Shown here piece by piece: positions 36,754 to 46,480 of a stretch of DNA of 64,000 bases (position 1 is its first letter; every line of letters begins with the position of its first letter). This DNA is from an uncultured Alphaproteobacteria bacterium. Lineage in GTDB: Bacteria; Pseudomonadota; Alphaproteobacteria; Rickettsiales; UBA1997. Where the stretch lies: assembly GCA_949288805.1 (NCBI GenBank), contig CASELL010000002.1, forward strand, positions 1 to 64,000, read 5' to 3'. A program made the translations under genes and the position numbers. Under the pieces are notes generated by a model, which saw nothing but the letters and a program-made list of their open reading frames with translations, did not search any database and had not been told where the DNA came from.

Positions 36754-38766
36754 GTGAAATTATTTACATTTATTTTTTTGTTTGTTTTTATTACTAATGG
36801 ATCAGAAGGTAGAGATCTGTTTTATAGGAACAAAACAAACAAAGATGCTGTCAATTATACATTATCTGACTATGATGAAAAACAGTATAATGCTATCAAA
36901 AAACTTATAAAAAAAAGGGAGTGGTTTGAGGCTTATAAAGTAGAAAAAAAAATTAAAAATATTGGCTTTAGAAAAGCTATAAATACATATATATCTTTAA
37001 ATAAGTTTAAAAGTATGGATAATATGAATTCCATAGAGGCAGCTGGTTTGGTTGATTTTAATATGGAAAATTATTTCTTAAAAGATTTTGATGATTTTAA
37101 TATTAAAATTGAAAACTATTATTTAGATAATACTTTAAAATTTAATAACGTAAAAAATTATTTTAAAAAATTTAATACTAAAAATGTTGATTTAATTATT
37201 AAATATTACTCTGATTACTTAAAAGAGCAACAAAATGACGAAATCAAACAAAAAATAAGATATGATTTTATAAATAGAGAGATGACTTTTGAGGAACAAG
37301 AAAAATATAGAAAAGCTTTTCCGGATATAATAAACGATCACATACTTGTAAAAAGAATGGAAAGTTTTGTGTTTAAAAAAAATTTTAAAAACTTAAAAGA
37401 AAATATAAATATAATTACAATTGATAGCTATAAAAAAATGTTTTCCAATATTTTAGAAATAGAAGAGGAAAAACCAAAAATTATATCTCATTTGGTAAAA
37501 TTAACACCAAAAGAATTAAGAAACAATGATGCATTTTTGATTACTCAAGCTAGATATTATAGGAACAAAAACAAAGATAAAGATGTTTTAGATATATTGT
37601 TTTCTTTAAATAATAATTTTGAAAACGAAAAATATTGGTGGTTATATAAACATATATATATAAGGGAATTATTAAAATCAAAAAATTATGAAAAAGCATA
37701 TAAGTTAGCTTCTAGTTATAATGGACCAAAAAATATTGATTACATAGATGCTCAATGGCTTGCTGGTTGGATAGCTTTAAGATTTTTAAATAAGTATGAT
37801 ATAGCCTATAATCATTTTTTAAATATAAATAGAATAGTATCTTATCCATTAAGTGTTTCTAGGGCTACATATTGGTTAGGAAGAACTGCGTATGCTAAGG
37901 GCGATGAAGAAGATGCTTTAAAGTGGTATAGTTTATCATCGAAATATCCAACTACTTTTTATGGACAATTATCTCATTACGCTAAATATTCTATTTTAAC
38001 CCAAAAAGGTCAAGAATATAAAGATTTTATTCTTCCTTCTCCTCCGCCGATAACAGAAGAAGATATTAAAAATATAGACGAAAATGGTATTGTTAAATTA
38101 GCTTTTTTATATTATAAATATGAAGGAAGAAGAGATGAAGCTAGTGATATTTTTAAAGAGTTAATATCTAATAAATTGAATAAAGATGGAGAAATAGCTG
38201 AATTGATTGAAGTAGTTCAGACACTAAATAATGACAGATTACTTGTTGCTTTATCGAAGTTAGCAAGTTATAAATCTGTATTTTTTATAGATAATTTATT
38301 TCCTATTTTAAGAATGGTAAAAAAGAATGATCCAAATATAGCTTTAATACATGCTATAATAAAACAAGAAAGTGGTTTTATTGTTCAAGCAGAAAGTGTT
38401 GTAGGTGCAGTTGGTTTTATGCAAATAATGCCAGCCACTGCTCAAGTATTATGTAAACAAATGAAAATTACATATAATAAATATAAATTACAACACGACC
38501 CGCAGTATAATATAACTCTTGGTAGTTTTTATATAAATCAATTAATTAAACAGTTTAATGGTTCTAAAATTTTAGCAATAGCTTCTTACAATGCTGGACC
38601 AAATGCTACAAATAGATGGATAAAAGAGTTTTGGGATCCAAGAGATAGTACTAGTATGGAAAACGTTATTGATTGGATGGAATGTATAACTTATAAAGAA
38701 ACAAGGAATTATGTTCAAAGAATACTCGAAAATCTTGTTGTTTATGAGTATAAATTAGGAATATAA
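36754..38766 (+). CDS. slt: Soluble lytic murein transglycosylase, GH23
   Basis: It cleaves peptidoglycan with formation of 1,6-anhydro ends in the periplasm. A signal peptide (FTFIFLFVFITNG) is followed by a ~460-residue superhelical repeat region as in Slt70. The catalytic SLT domain occupies about 510-665: catalytic Glu in HAIIKQESGF, then the GAVGFMQIMPATA motif and ASYNAGP. The start is either GTG at 36754 or TTG at 36736; I prefer GTG because of the promoter position. No Shine-Dalgarno sequence is clear for either. Confidence 0.9.
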   Translation: MKLFTFIFLFVFITNGSEGRDLFYRNKTNKDAVNYTLSDYDEKQYNAIKKLIKKREWFEAYKVEKKIKNIGFRKAINTYISLNKFKSMDNMNSIEAAGLVDFNMENYFLKDFDDFNIKIENYYLDNTLKFNNVKNYFKKFNTKNVDLIIKYYSDYLKEQQNDEIKQKIRYDFINREMTFEEQEKYRKAFPDIINDHILVKRMESFVFKKNFKNLKENINIITIDSYKKMFSNILEIEEEKPKIISHLVKLTPKELRNNDAFLITQARYYRNKNKDKDVLDILFSLNNNFENEKYWWLYKHIYIRELLKSKNYEKAYKLASSYNGPKNIDYIDAQWLAGWIALRFLNKYDIAYNHFLNINRIVSYPLSVSRATYWLGRTAYAKGDEEDALKWYSLSSKYPTTFYGQLSHYAKYSILTQKGQEYKDFILPSPPPITEEDIKNIDENGIVKLAFLYYKYEGRRDEASDIFKELISNKLNKDGEIAELIEVVQTLNNDRLLVALSKLASYKSVFFIDNLFPILRMVKKNDPNIALIHAIIKQESGFIVQAESVVGAVGFMQIMPATAQVLCKQMKITYNKYKLQHDPQYNITLGSFYINQLIKQFNGSKILAIASYNAGPNATNRWIKEFWDPRDSTSMENVIDWMECITYKETRNYVQRILENLVVYEYKLGI

Positions 38767-38804
38767 TACAACTTATAATATATATTATTTATATTAAAAA
38801 AAGC

Positions 38805-38832
38805 TTGATTTTTATAATTAAAATTATATTAT
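38805..38832 (+). promoter_or_regulatory. Promoter of rpmB-mnmA
   Basis: CTTGATT with TTGATT at 38805-38810, a 16-base spacer and TATTAT at 38827-38832. Confidence 0.65.
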
Positions 38833-38864
38833 TGATATTATGTTAATTAAATAATGAGGTTATT

Positions 38865-39197
38865 ATGTCTAGAGTTTGTGATTTAACTAATATTGGTGTT
38901 ATTACTGGTAATAAAGTTTCTCACTCTGATATTAAAACAAAAAGAAGATTTTTACCAAATTTACAAAATGTTAGTTTAAGAAGTGATGCTTTAAATATGG
39001 ATATAAAATTAAGGCTAGCCACAAGAACAATTAGAACAATTAATAAATATGGTTCTTTGGATTCTTTTTTAGTTAATTATGGTTATAGTAGATTAAGTGA
39101 AAAAGGAAAATTATTAAGAAGAAAGGTTATGAAAAAATTAATTGAAACTAACAAATTGGAAGAAGTTAAAATAATTAAAGGTAAAAAAACCGCTTAA
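38865..39197 (+). CDS. rpmB: 50S ribosomal protein L28
   Basis: The N-terminus MSRVCDLTNIGVITGNKVSHS with KTKRRFLPNLQ directly after is the L28 signature. It is 110 residues long, with the C-terminal extension usual in alphaproteobacteria (E. coli L28 has 78). GAGGT stands five bases before the ATG. The gene ends one base before mnmA, and the pair appears cotranscribed. Confidence 0.95.
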   Translation: MSRVCDLTNIGVITGNKVSHSDIKTKRRFLPNLQNVSLRSDALNMDIKLRLATRTIRTINKYGSLDSFLVNYGYSRLSEKGKLLRRKVMKKLIETNKLEEVKIIKGKKTA

Positions 39198-39198
39198 T

Positions 39199-40209
39199 AT
39201 GAAAAGAGTTTTAGTTGCTATGTCTGGCGGTGTAGATAGTTCTACAACCGCCTTTAAATTATTAAAAGAAGGTTATGAAGTAGCTGGTATTACACTTTCT
39301 ATGGGTTGTAATGATGTTAAAGAAGCTATTGAAACAGCTAAAAAATTAGATATAAAGCATTATGTTTTAGATGTTAAAAATAATTTTGATAATAATGTTA
39401 TAAATTATTTTATTAATAGTTATAAATTGGGAGAAACTCCAAATCCATGTGTTATGTGTAATAGATATGTGAAATTTGAAGAAGTTATTAATTTTATGAA
39501 AGATAATAATTTTGACTACATAGCAACAGGACATTATGCTAATATTTATTGTGATAATAATATTTATACTTTAAATAAAGCAAAAGATTTAAGCAAAGAT
39601 CAAAGTTATTTTTTATCAATGTTAAAATATGATTTTTTACAATATATAAAATTTCCATTAGGACAAGAAATTAGTAAAAATAATGTTAGAAAAGAAGCAG
39701 AAAGTTTTGATATAAATATATCTAAAAAAAAAGATAGTCAAGATATATGTTTTATAGATAAAGATTATAAAGATTTTTTGAAAGATAAAGTTGAGTTTAA
39801 AACTGGTATCATACAGCATTTAAATGGTGAAGTTTTAGGAAAGCATAATGGTATAATTAATTATACAATAGGGCAAAGAAGGGGGTTGGGTATATCTTAT
39901 AAAAAACCAATTTTTGTTGTTAGATTTGATGTGATTAATAATATAGTTTATGTTAGTGATAACGAAGAAGATTTATTTAATGATAAAGTTTATATAAAAG
40001 ATGTAAATATTTTATCTAATATAGAAGAAAATAAAGAGTACTTTATAAAATTAAGATCTACTCATAGTGGAGATATTGGTAAAATAAAATTATTAGATAA
40101 TAGTAAAGCAGAAATAATTTTAAATAACAAAACAAGAGCAATTACAAAAGGACAGCTTGCTTGTGTTTATGATAACGATAAAGTTATTTGTGGTGGTTGG
40201 ATTTTATAG
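39199..40209 (+). CDS. mnmA: tRNA-specific 2-thiouridylase
   Basis: MnmA thiolates U34 of tRNA-Lys, tRNA-Glu and tRNA-Gln. The 336 residues are slightly shorter than the usual ~360. The PP-loop is SGGVDSS (about 9-15), the first catalytic cysteine is in NPCVMCNRYVKF (about 82-93), and the second is in KDSQDICFI (about 178-186), followed by GQRRGLGI. Together with mnmE in this window, it supplies most of the modification of the same wobble uridine. Confidence 0.95.
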   Translation: MKRVLVAMSGGVDSSTTAFKLLKEGYEVAGITLSMGCNDVKEAIETAKKLDIKHYVLDVKNNFDNNVINYFINSYKLGETPNPCVMCNRYVKFEEVINFMKDNNFDYIATGHYANIYCDNNIYTLNKAKDLSKDQSYFLSMLKYDFLQYIKFPLGQEISKNNVRKEAESFDINISKKKDSQDICFIDKDYKDFLKDKVEFKTGIIQHLNGEVLGKHNGIINYTIGQRRGLGISYKKPIFVVRFDVINNIVYVSDNEEDLFNDKVYIKDVNILSNIEENKEYFIKLRSTHSGDIGKIKLLDNSKAEIILNNKTRAITKGQLACVYDNDKVICGGWIL

Positions 40210-40233
40210 ATAATCTTACATTAATAAAAATAC

Positions 40234-40262
40234 TTGAAAAAAATAAAAATAATTGTTAAAAT
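40234..40262 (+). promoter_or_regulatory. Promoter of the VirB2-like fusion gene
   Basis: CTTGAAA with TTGAAA at 40234-40239, an exact 17-base spacer and TAAAAT at 40257-40262. The gene thus has its own promoter after mnmA. Confidence 0.6.
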
Positions 40263-40290
40263 TCTGGTAATATAATTTTTTGTTTCCAAC

Positions 40291-42834
40291 ATGTTTTTTA
40301 AAAACAAAAAAAATTTTTTTATTTTTGCTTTTATATTCTTAATATTTAGCTTTAGTTTATATGCTGGTGAAATAGTTATACCAGAATTAACAAATGATCA
40401 AATAGTTTCAGCCAAAAATAATGGAATGATAAATGCAATGTGTTTTATATTAGAAATACTAACTGGAAAATTTGCTAGAGCTATTTTTGCTTTATTTGTT
40501 GTTTATATTGGTTGGTCTTATTTAGTTGGAACAGCAAAGGATCATAAACCTGTTTTACCATTTATATTAGCTATTGCTATAACTATTGGTTCTACAAATC
40601 TTGCTAATATTTTAACTGGAACAGATTATTCTTGTAAATCTTTTAAGGAGGCTTTATATAAAGATGATAATACAATATATAACAAAGGTCAATGTGTAGT
40701 TAGTGATATTGATATTTATCAAAATGGTCAAGAGTGGTTATTGTGTGGAAATAATAAAGTTTATAATATTGCTAATTGTAATGGTGTTGTTACTAATGAA
40801 TCAGATATTAAATATGGTGGTTTAAATCAAGTTATTGCTCTAAATAAATGTCAAGATGGATACTTTAGAGATCTTGCTAATAAATTTTTGTTTTATTCTT
40901 GTTCTCCACAAGGTGATTCTGGTTTGTATTATTTTAAGCTTGTTTACCCAACAAATCAAATTGATATAGATAAGGCTACGTGTAAAAAAGCTTGTAGTGT
41001 TAAAGATCTAGATAAAATAGTAAGAACCTATAACATAGATTATAATTCTTTACTTGATGTTCCTGGGAACTCAAGAAAAGATGGTAACTATTATACACAA
41101 GGATATAAGTTTACAGCAAACTGTAAGACTGGTTTTTTAGAATATAGGGAAGAGAATAATGATGGTAATATTGAATATATAGAAGACAAAGATGGGTTAA
41201 GTATAACTTGTTCAGAAAATGGTACTTTTTCTATAACTGGTTCTTGTAAATCAAGATGTGACTTAAATGATACATCGTTAAATAATAATGTTTCTGTCTG
41301 GAATAAGTGTGATGAAAATGGTTGTAATAAAACATCCGGAGTTATTTTTAACTATGGAGATATTTTAGAAATAAATAGTTGTAAAGACGGTTATTTTTTA
41401 TCAAACGCTTATAGTGTTAATACAAAAATAAAATGTTCTGATAATGGTTCATGGGTTTTGCTTGAACAAACAACAGAAAAAGATGGCACAATAACAACTG
41501 CTAATTCTTGTATAAAAAAATGTAAAGTTTCGGAAATAGATAACTATGCGAATATTGAAAAATTTGTTATGAATTGTTTAGCTGGTGATACTAAATGTAA
41601 TTCTAGTACAGAAATAACAGGCGAAACTCTTTTAGAACAAGGACAGAGTATAAAAATAGAATCTTGTATTACTAATACAGATTTTGATTTTATAGATACA
41701 GCTAATGGTATATATATGTGTAATAATCGTGGAGAATGGGAATTACAAAGTGGAACTTCTACATGTTATCCTAGTTGTAATGCTTCTGAGATTTTTGCTA
41801 AATATAAAAATATTAGTTTCTTTGTATTAGTTGATGATAGGGATAATGTTTTGGAAGATCAAAGAGCAATTAATGCTAATCAACTAACATCTATAAAAAA
41901 TGGACAGAGATTGATGATTTTAGATTGTTTTGAAAACTTTTCTTTCAATAAATATAAAACTCCTTTAATAGTTTTTTGTGAAAAAGGAAAATTATCTTAT
42001 AAAAATACTACAAATTATTGTATGAATAATTGTATAGTTAATGAACTATTTACTGGATTTGATAGAAATAATTTACTTTGGGAGGAAATTGATAGAACAG
42101 GGGATCTTATTACAAATAGCCCAATATTAAATCAAAATACACAAATACAAAATATAAATAATGGATCCATCTATAAATTAACAGGTTGTGCTTCTGGTTA
42201 TTCTATACCATATAATTCTGGGGTTGTTGTAGAATGTAATAGTGGAAAATGGAATGTTAACAGAAATCAAGAGAACGTTTGTATGCCATCTTGTCCAAAT
42301 AATATTTTAGGAACATCTTCTATAACATCTGTTTTTGGAAGTATAAAAAGTTTTATAAAATCTGATTTAAAAGGTAATCCTATTTCTAATTCTGTACCAA
42401 TGGATATAACTAATTTAACTGGTACTACTAATGCTGGGGAGTATGTTACAATAAAAGAATGTGCAGATGGTTTGGGTTTATCTGAAAAAAAGTCACCAGT
42501 ATTTAAGTGTATCAATGGAACTTGGAGTGTATCAAAAAATGCAGATTATAGATGTTATAACAAATGTAAAAAACAAGACCTATTAAATGCTTTTGGCAAT
42601 TCAAATTTTGAAACGATTTATGAATCAAAAAGCACAGGAACAATAATTGGTGATACCGATATTGTATCTAGCGACAATGAATTGTTAGAAATTGATTCTT
42701 ATTATGTTGTGAGTACATGTAGAGATGGATATAGACTTTTAAATAATAAGTCAAGAATAGTTCGTTGTAATAAAGGAAAAATTGAGATTTATTCAAATAT
42801 GGATAATATTTGTATACCTATTCATCAACAATAA
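40291..42834 (+). CDS. VirB2/TrbC-like pilin segment fused to tandem Cys-rich repeats
   Basis: The 847 residues start with a signal peptide (about 1-25), then a ~75-residue TrbC/VirB2-like module: two hydrophobic helices (about 50-70 and 82-106) around a short polar loop, with FARAIFALFVVYIGWSYLVG as in conjugative pilins. The rest, about 740 residues, consists of repeats that each open with a C-x3-C or similar cysteine pair. Unit starts are near residues 231, 319, 407, 492, 577, 664 and 755, with a more divergent unit from 135 and a last cysteine at 841, a period of 85-91. Each unit carries G-x-x-I-x-I-x-x-C-x-D-G-Y and a later C-x-x-G-x-W, a sushi-like arrangement. No other type IV secretion gene is nearby. 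I infer a surface-exposed, disulfide-rich adhesin or pilus-associated protein. Confidence 0.75.
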   Translation: MFFKNKKNFFIFAFIFLIFSFSLYAGEIVIPELTNDQIVSAKNNGMINAMCFILEILTGKFARAIFALFVVYIGWSYLVGTAKDHKPVLPFILAIAITIGSTNLANILTGTDYSCKSFKEALYKDDNTIYNKGQCVVSDIDIYQNGQEWLLCGNNKVYNIANCNGVVTNESDIKYGGLNQVIALNKCQDGYFRDLANKFLFYSCSPQGDSGLYYFKLVYPTNQIDIDKATCKKACSVKDLDKIVRTYNIDYNSLLDVPGNSRKDGNYYTQGYKFTANCKTGFLEYREENNDGNIEYIEDKDGLSITCSENGTFSITGSCKSRCDLNDTSLNNNVSVWNKCDENGCNKTSGVIFNYGDILEINSCKDGYFLSNAYSVNTKIKCSDNGSWVLLEQTTEKDGTITTANSCIKKCKVSEIDNYANIEKFVMNCLAGDTKCNSSTEITGETLLEQGQSIKIESCITNTDFDFIDTANGIYMCNNRGEWELQSGTSTCYPSCNASEIFAKYKNISFFVLVDDRDNVLEDQRAINANQLTSIKNGQRLMILDCFENFSFNKYKTPLIVFCEKGKLSYKNTTNYCMNNCIVNELFTGFDRNNLLWEEIDRTGDLITNSPILNQNTQIQNINNGSIYKLTGCASGYSIPYNSGVVVECNSGKWNVNRNQENVCMPSCPNNILGTSSITSVFGSIKSFIKSDLKGNPISNSVPMDITNLTGTTNAGEYVTIKECADGLGLSEKKSPVFKCINGTWSVSKNADYRCYNKCKKQDLLNAFGNSNFETIYESKSTGTIIGDTDIVSSDNELLEIDSYYVVSTCRDGYRLLNNKSRIVRCNKGKIEIYSNMDNICIPIHQQ

Positions 42835-42953
42835 AATTATATATGGGGAATTTATTTTATAATAAAAAAAGAAAATTTAAAACGTATTTTATAATACTGT
42901 TTTTGATGTTATTTTTAATTATTTTTATTTATAATAAAAAGGATGTTTCAAAT

Positions 42954-44762
42954 ATGCGAGAAATAAAAGATAATAATATTATTAATTCAAATCTTCCAAC
43001 ATGGGATTTAACTGATTTATATTCTGATATACATGATAATAAAATTATTGTAGATATAGATAATTTAACAAAAAGAGTTGATGATTTTAATAAAGAATAT
43101 ATTAATAAAGTTAAATATTTGTCCTCTATTGATTTTTTAAGAGCTCTTATAGAATATGAAGGCATAAATGAATCAATTACTAAGATAGAATCTTTTGCTT
43201 ATTTAAAATATTCAGAAAACGTTACATTAGAAGATAATGTTATTTTTTATCAAAAAATAACAGAAACAACAACAAATTTATATTCTAAATTAATATTTTT
43301 TGATTTAGAAATAAATAAAATGGCTGAATGGGAAATTACTAATAAGATAAATAACAATTCAAATTTAAAGAAATATTATGGAAAATATATTGAGAATGTT
43401 AGAAAATATAAAAAACACCAATTATCTCTAGAACTTGAAAAGTTAATGAATGATAAAAATATAACTAGTAGAGAAGCTTGGTCTAGATTTTTTGATCAAA
43501 CTATTGATGGTATGACTTTTAATTTTAAAGGTAAGATATTAAATGAATCTCAGATTACGGATATCCTAAATAACAACAAAGAATCAAAGATAAGAAAAGA
43601 AGCTGGAAAAGTATTCGGTGAAAAATTAGGAGAAAATATAAAAACATTTTCTTTTATAACAAATATTCTCGCTAAAGATAAAGCTATATCGGACGAATGG
43701 AGAAAATATGACACCCCTATATCTTCTAGAAATTTAAGTAATATGATAGAAGATGATGTTGTTGAAAATCTTTATAATTCGGTTCAAGATAATTATAAAA
43801 ATATATCTCATAGATATTATAAAATTAAAGCTAAAATATTAGGTTTAAAAGAACTTCATTATACAGACAGAAATGCTCCATTGCCATTTGATAATACAAG
43901 ATTTTATACTTGGGAAGAGGCTAAAGATATAGTTCTAAATGCTTATGCTGAGTTTTCGCCAGAAATGGCAGATATTGCTAAAAAGTTTTTTGATAATAAT
44001 TGGATAGATGTCCCAACTAGGAATGGTAAAAGAGGTGGTGCTTATGCTCACCCAACAGTTCCTACTGTTCATCCTTATATATTATTGAATTTTACTGGAA
44101 CAGCTAGGGATGTTATGACATTAGCACATGAATTAGGACATGGTATTCATATGTATTTATCTAGAGAGCAGGGTTTTTTTATGTCCAATACCCCTTTAAC
44201 ATTGGCAGAAACAGCTTCTGTTTTTGGTGAACAATTAACTTTTAGATATTTATTAAAACAGGAAGAAGATAAAAATAAAAAAATAGCAATTATAGCAAAC
44301 AAGATAGAAGATATGATTAATACAGTTGTTAGACAGATTGCTTTTTTGGAATTTGAAAAAACTGTTCACGAAGAAAGAAAAAACGGAGAACTAAGTGTTG
44401 ATAGATTAAATGAAATATGGTTAAATGTTCAAAGAAAGAGTTTGGGGGATGTATTTACTTTTGATGAAGAATATAAATATTATTGGAGTTATATACCTCA
44501 TTTTATACACAGTCCTTTTTATGTATACTCTTATGCTTTTGGTGATTGTTTAGTTAATTCTCTATATATGTCGTATACGAAAGATTCTGTTGATTTTGTG
44601 GATAAGTATATTGATTTATTGAAAGCCGGTGGTAGTAAAGATTATAAAGAATTATTAAAACCTTTTGATTTAAACCCACAAAATCCCGATTTTTGGCAAA
44701 ATGGTATGAATTTAATAATAGAATTAATTGATGAATTAGAAATATTGTTAGAAAATGTTTAA
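42954..44762 (+). CDS. pepF: M3-family oligoendopeptidase (PepF-like)
   Basis: This is a zinc oligopeptidase of thimet/PepF type that degrades peptides. The zinc motif is HELGHGIHMY, with the downstream glutamate in LAETASVFGE, giving HExxH...E. From the ATG at 42954 the protein has 602 residues, the PepF length, and AAGGATG lies eight bases upstream. An earlier in-frame ATG at 42843 would add 37 residues containing a hydrophobic stretch (YFIILFLMLFLIIFIY), which would make it membrane-anchored. That start has no Shine-Dalgarno sequence, so I prefer the later one but not strongly. It overlaps the methyltransferase gene by eight bases. Confidence 0.9.
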   Translation: MREIKDNNIINSNLPTWDLTDLYSDIHDNKIIVDIDNLTKRVDDFNKEYINKVKYLSSIDFLRALIEYEGINESITKIESFAYLKYSENVTLEDNVIFYQKITETTTNLYSKLIFFDLEINKMAEWEITNKINNNSNLKKYYGKYIENVRKYKKHQLSLELEKLMNDKNITSREAWSRFFDQTIDGMTFNFKGKILNESQITDILNNNKESKIRKEAGKVFGEKLGENIKTFSFITNILAKDKAISDEWRKYDTPISSRNLSNMIEDDVVENLYNSVQDNYKNISHRYYKIKAKILGLKELHYTDRNAPLPFDNTRFYTWEEAKDIVLNAYAEFSPEMADIAKKFFDNNWIDVPTRNGKRGGAYAHPTVPTVHPYILLNFTGTARDVMTLAHELGHGIHMYLSREQGFFMSNTPLTLAETASVFGEQLTFRYLLKQEEDKNKKIAIIANKIEDMINTVVRQIAFLEFEKTVHEERKNGELSVDRLNEIWLNVQRKSLGDVFTFDEEYKYYWSYIPHFIHSPFYVYSYAFGDCLVNSLYMSYTKDSVDFVDKYIDLLKAGGSKDYKELLKPFDLNPQNPDFWQNGMNLIIELIDELEILLENV

Positions 44763-45345
44763 TGAAATATTTGATAATTTTTTAGATGGTATAGATGGTT
44801 TTGAATCTTTTTTTAATGGTGTAGCTAATGTAAAAAATGATTATAAACTTGTTTATGGTGAATTTAACCAAAATAGCTTTAATACTTGTTTAGATATTTT
44901 AAAAGATTTTTATTATATTAACAAAAATAAGAAAGTTTTAGATCTTGGTTCTGGTATAGGTAAAGTTGTTATAGCTATGCATTATACTGATTATTTTAAA
45001 CAAGTTGATGGAATTGAAATCGTTGATACACTTGTTGAAGATAGTAAAAAATGTATAGATTTATATTCTAAACTTTTCAATAAAAATATTAGCAATATAA
45101 ACATATATCAAGGTGATTTTAAAGATTTTGATATTAGTGATTATGATATTATAATATCAAATACTACAACAGACGATAAAATTAGAGCAATACTAAAGGA
45201 TAAAATAGTAAAAGAAGCAAAAAGAGATGCTATAATAATTACAAGTATAACAAGATTTGATGATAAAAAATTAAAACAGATTAGAAAAATTACAACATCT
45301 TTTTCTTGGGGTATTTCTTGTATTAATGCTTGTATAAAGTTATGA
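44755..45345 (+). CDS. Class I SAM-dependent methyltransferase (DOT1-like fold)
   Basis: SAM-binding motif I is VLDLGSGIGKVVIAMH (about 62-77), followed by the acidic end of strand 2 in VDGIEIV (about 85), and then DYDIIISNTTT where the catalytic loop would be. The layout resembles bacterial proteins assigned to the DOT1-type group. The substrate is unknown. The start overlaps the end of the peptidase gene, and its stop overlaps the start of the TsaC-like gene (ATGA), so all three are coupled. Confidence 0.7.
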   Translation: MFNEIFDNFLDGIDGFESFFNGVANVKNDYKLVYGEFNQNSFNTCLDILKDFYYINKNKKVLDLGSGIGKVVIAMHYTDYFKQVDGIEIVDTLVEDSKKCIDLYSKLFNKNISNINIYQGDFKDFDISDYDIIISNTTTDDKIRAILKDKIVKEAKRDAIIITSITRFDDKKLKQIRKITTSFSWGISCINACIKL

Positions 45346-45893
45346 TTGATAAAATATTAGGTGATTTAATTATAAATATCAAAAATGGTAAAATTGTTTC
45401 TTTTCCAACAGAGACAGTTTACGCTTTATCGTGTGATGCTAATAATAAAACAGCAATAGATAAAATATATGAAATTAAGAATAGAGATAAAAGTAAATTA
45501 TGTAGTGTTTTTATAGATATTGAAGATATAGAAAATTATGTTTATTTTGACAATAAAGATTTTGTTTATAACAATTTATTACAAGGTAATACAATAATTT
45601 TTAATAAAAAAGATAATGTTTTGCCATTAATTAATTCTGCTACATTAGGTATTAGATATCCAAAACATAATTTCACGAGAATGTTATTAAAAAAACTAAA
45701 AATGCCAATTATTGCTACAAGCGTTAATATTAGTGGTGAAGAACCTTTAATAGATTATGATATTATAAAAAATAATTTTAAAAATATAGACCATGTGGTT
45801 GATAACTCTTTATTAAAAGATAGTATAATTAATGGAAAACCCTCAAAAGTAATATCTATTGTTAATAATAAAATTAAAATTATTAGAGAATAA
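45342..45893 (+). CDS. tsaC: Threonylcarbamoyl-AMP synthase family protein (Sua5/YrdC/TsaC)
   Basis: It makes threonylcarbamoyl-AMP for the t6A37 modification of ANN-decoding tRNAs. The 183-residue single YrdC domain shows IVSFPTETVYALSCDA (about 18-33), the KIYEIKNRDKSK nucleotide/substrate segment (about 42-53) and the ATSVNISGEEP block (about 128-138). Length matches TsaC, without the Sua5 extension. The ATG at 45342 overlaps the preceding stop; the earlier TTG at 45330 is not needed. Confidence 0.9.
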   Translation: MIDKILGDLIINIKNGKIVSFPTETVYALSCDANNKTAIDKIYEIKNRDKSKLCSVFIDIEDIENYVYFDNKDFVYNNLLQGNTIIFNKKDNVLPLINSATLGIRYPKHNFTRMLLKKLKMPIIATSVNISGEEPLIDYDIIKNNFKNIDHVVDNSLLKDSIINGKPSKVISIVNNKIKIIRE

Positions 45894-45930
45894 AAAAATA
45901 ATTAGTATTAAAAATACTAATTATTTTTTT
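45892..45930. terminator. Bidirectional terminator between tsaC and ndk
   Basis: AAAAAAATAATTAGTATT (45892-45909) pairs with AATACTAATTATTTTTTT (45913-45930) around a 3-base loop. It serves both convergent transcripts. Confidence 0.87.
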
Positions 45931-45934
45931 TATT

Positions 45935-46354
45935 TTATCTATCCATTTCTATTTGACTAAAAAAGAAATGTGTTTCTCTAAAAGCACTTTCTATATTATC
46001 TGAACCATGAACAGAGTTTCTTGATATACTTTCAGCAAACATTTTTCTTAAAGTTCCTTCTTCTGCCTGTTTTGGATCAGTAGCACCCATAAGAGTTCTA
46101 TATTCTACAACAGCATTTTCTTTTTCTAAAACTTGAACTATTACTGGGCCAGAACTCATAAAATTAGTTAAATCTTCAAAGAAAGGTTTAGCAGAGTGTT
46201 CTCTATAAAATAATTCTGCTTGTTTTTTTGTCATCCATATCTTTTTTTGAGCTATTATACTAAAACCTTTTTCTTCTATTTTTGAAACTATGGCACCTTC
46301 AAGTTTTCTTTCAACAGCATCAGGTTTTATTATACTTAATGTTCTTTCTATCAT
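45935..46354 (-). CDS. ndk: Nucleoside diphosphate kinase
   Basis: It balances nucleoside triphosphates by passing phosphate through a histidine. The 139 residues are standard. It opens with ERTLSIIKPDAV, and the phosphohistidine lies in NSVHGSDN (about 113-120). It is intact and monocistronic. Confidence 0.97.
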   Translation of the reverse strand: MIERTLSIIKPDAVERKLEGAIVSKIEEKGFSIIAQKKIWMTKKQAELFYREHSAKPFFEDLTNFMSSGPVIVQVLEKENAVVEYRTLMGATDPKQAEEGTLRKMFAESISRNSVHGSDNIESAFRETHFFFSQIEMDR

Positions 46355-46424
46355 AACAAATATTATTTTGTTTCTATTTTTAATATAAAACTTATATTAA
46401 AAAAATCAATATTTTTTAATATAA

Positions 46425-46460
46425 AATAAAACTGTTATTACACATAATAACAGTTTTATT
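46425..46460 (-). terminator. Terminator of rpsB-tsf
   Basis: AATAAAACTGTTATTA (46425-46440) and TAATAACAGTTTTATT (46445-46460) form a 16-bp stem with a 4-base loop. On the minus strand it ends in TTTTATTTTATATT just after the tsf stop. Confidence 0.85.
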
Positions 46461-46480
46461 TATATTTTCGATAAAAAAAA

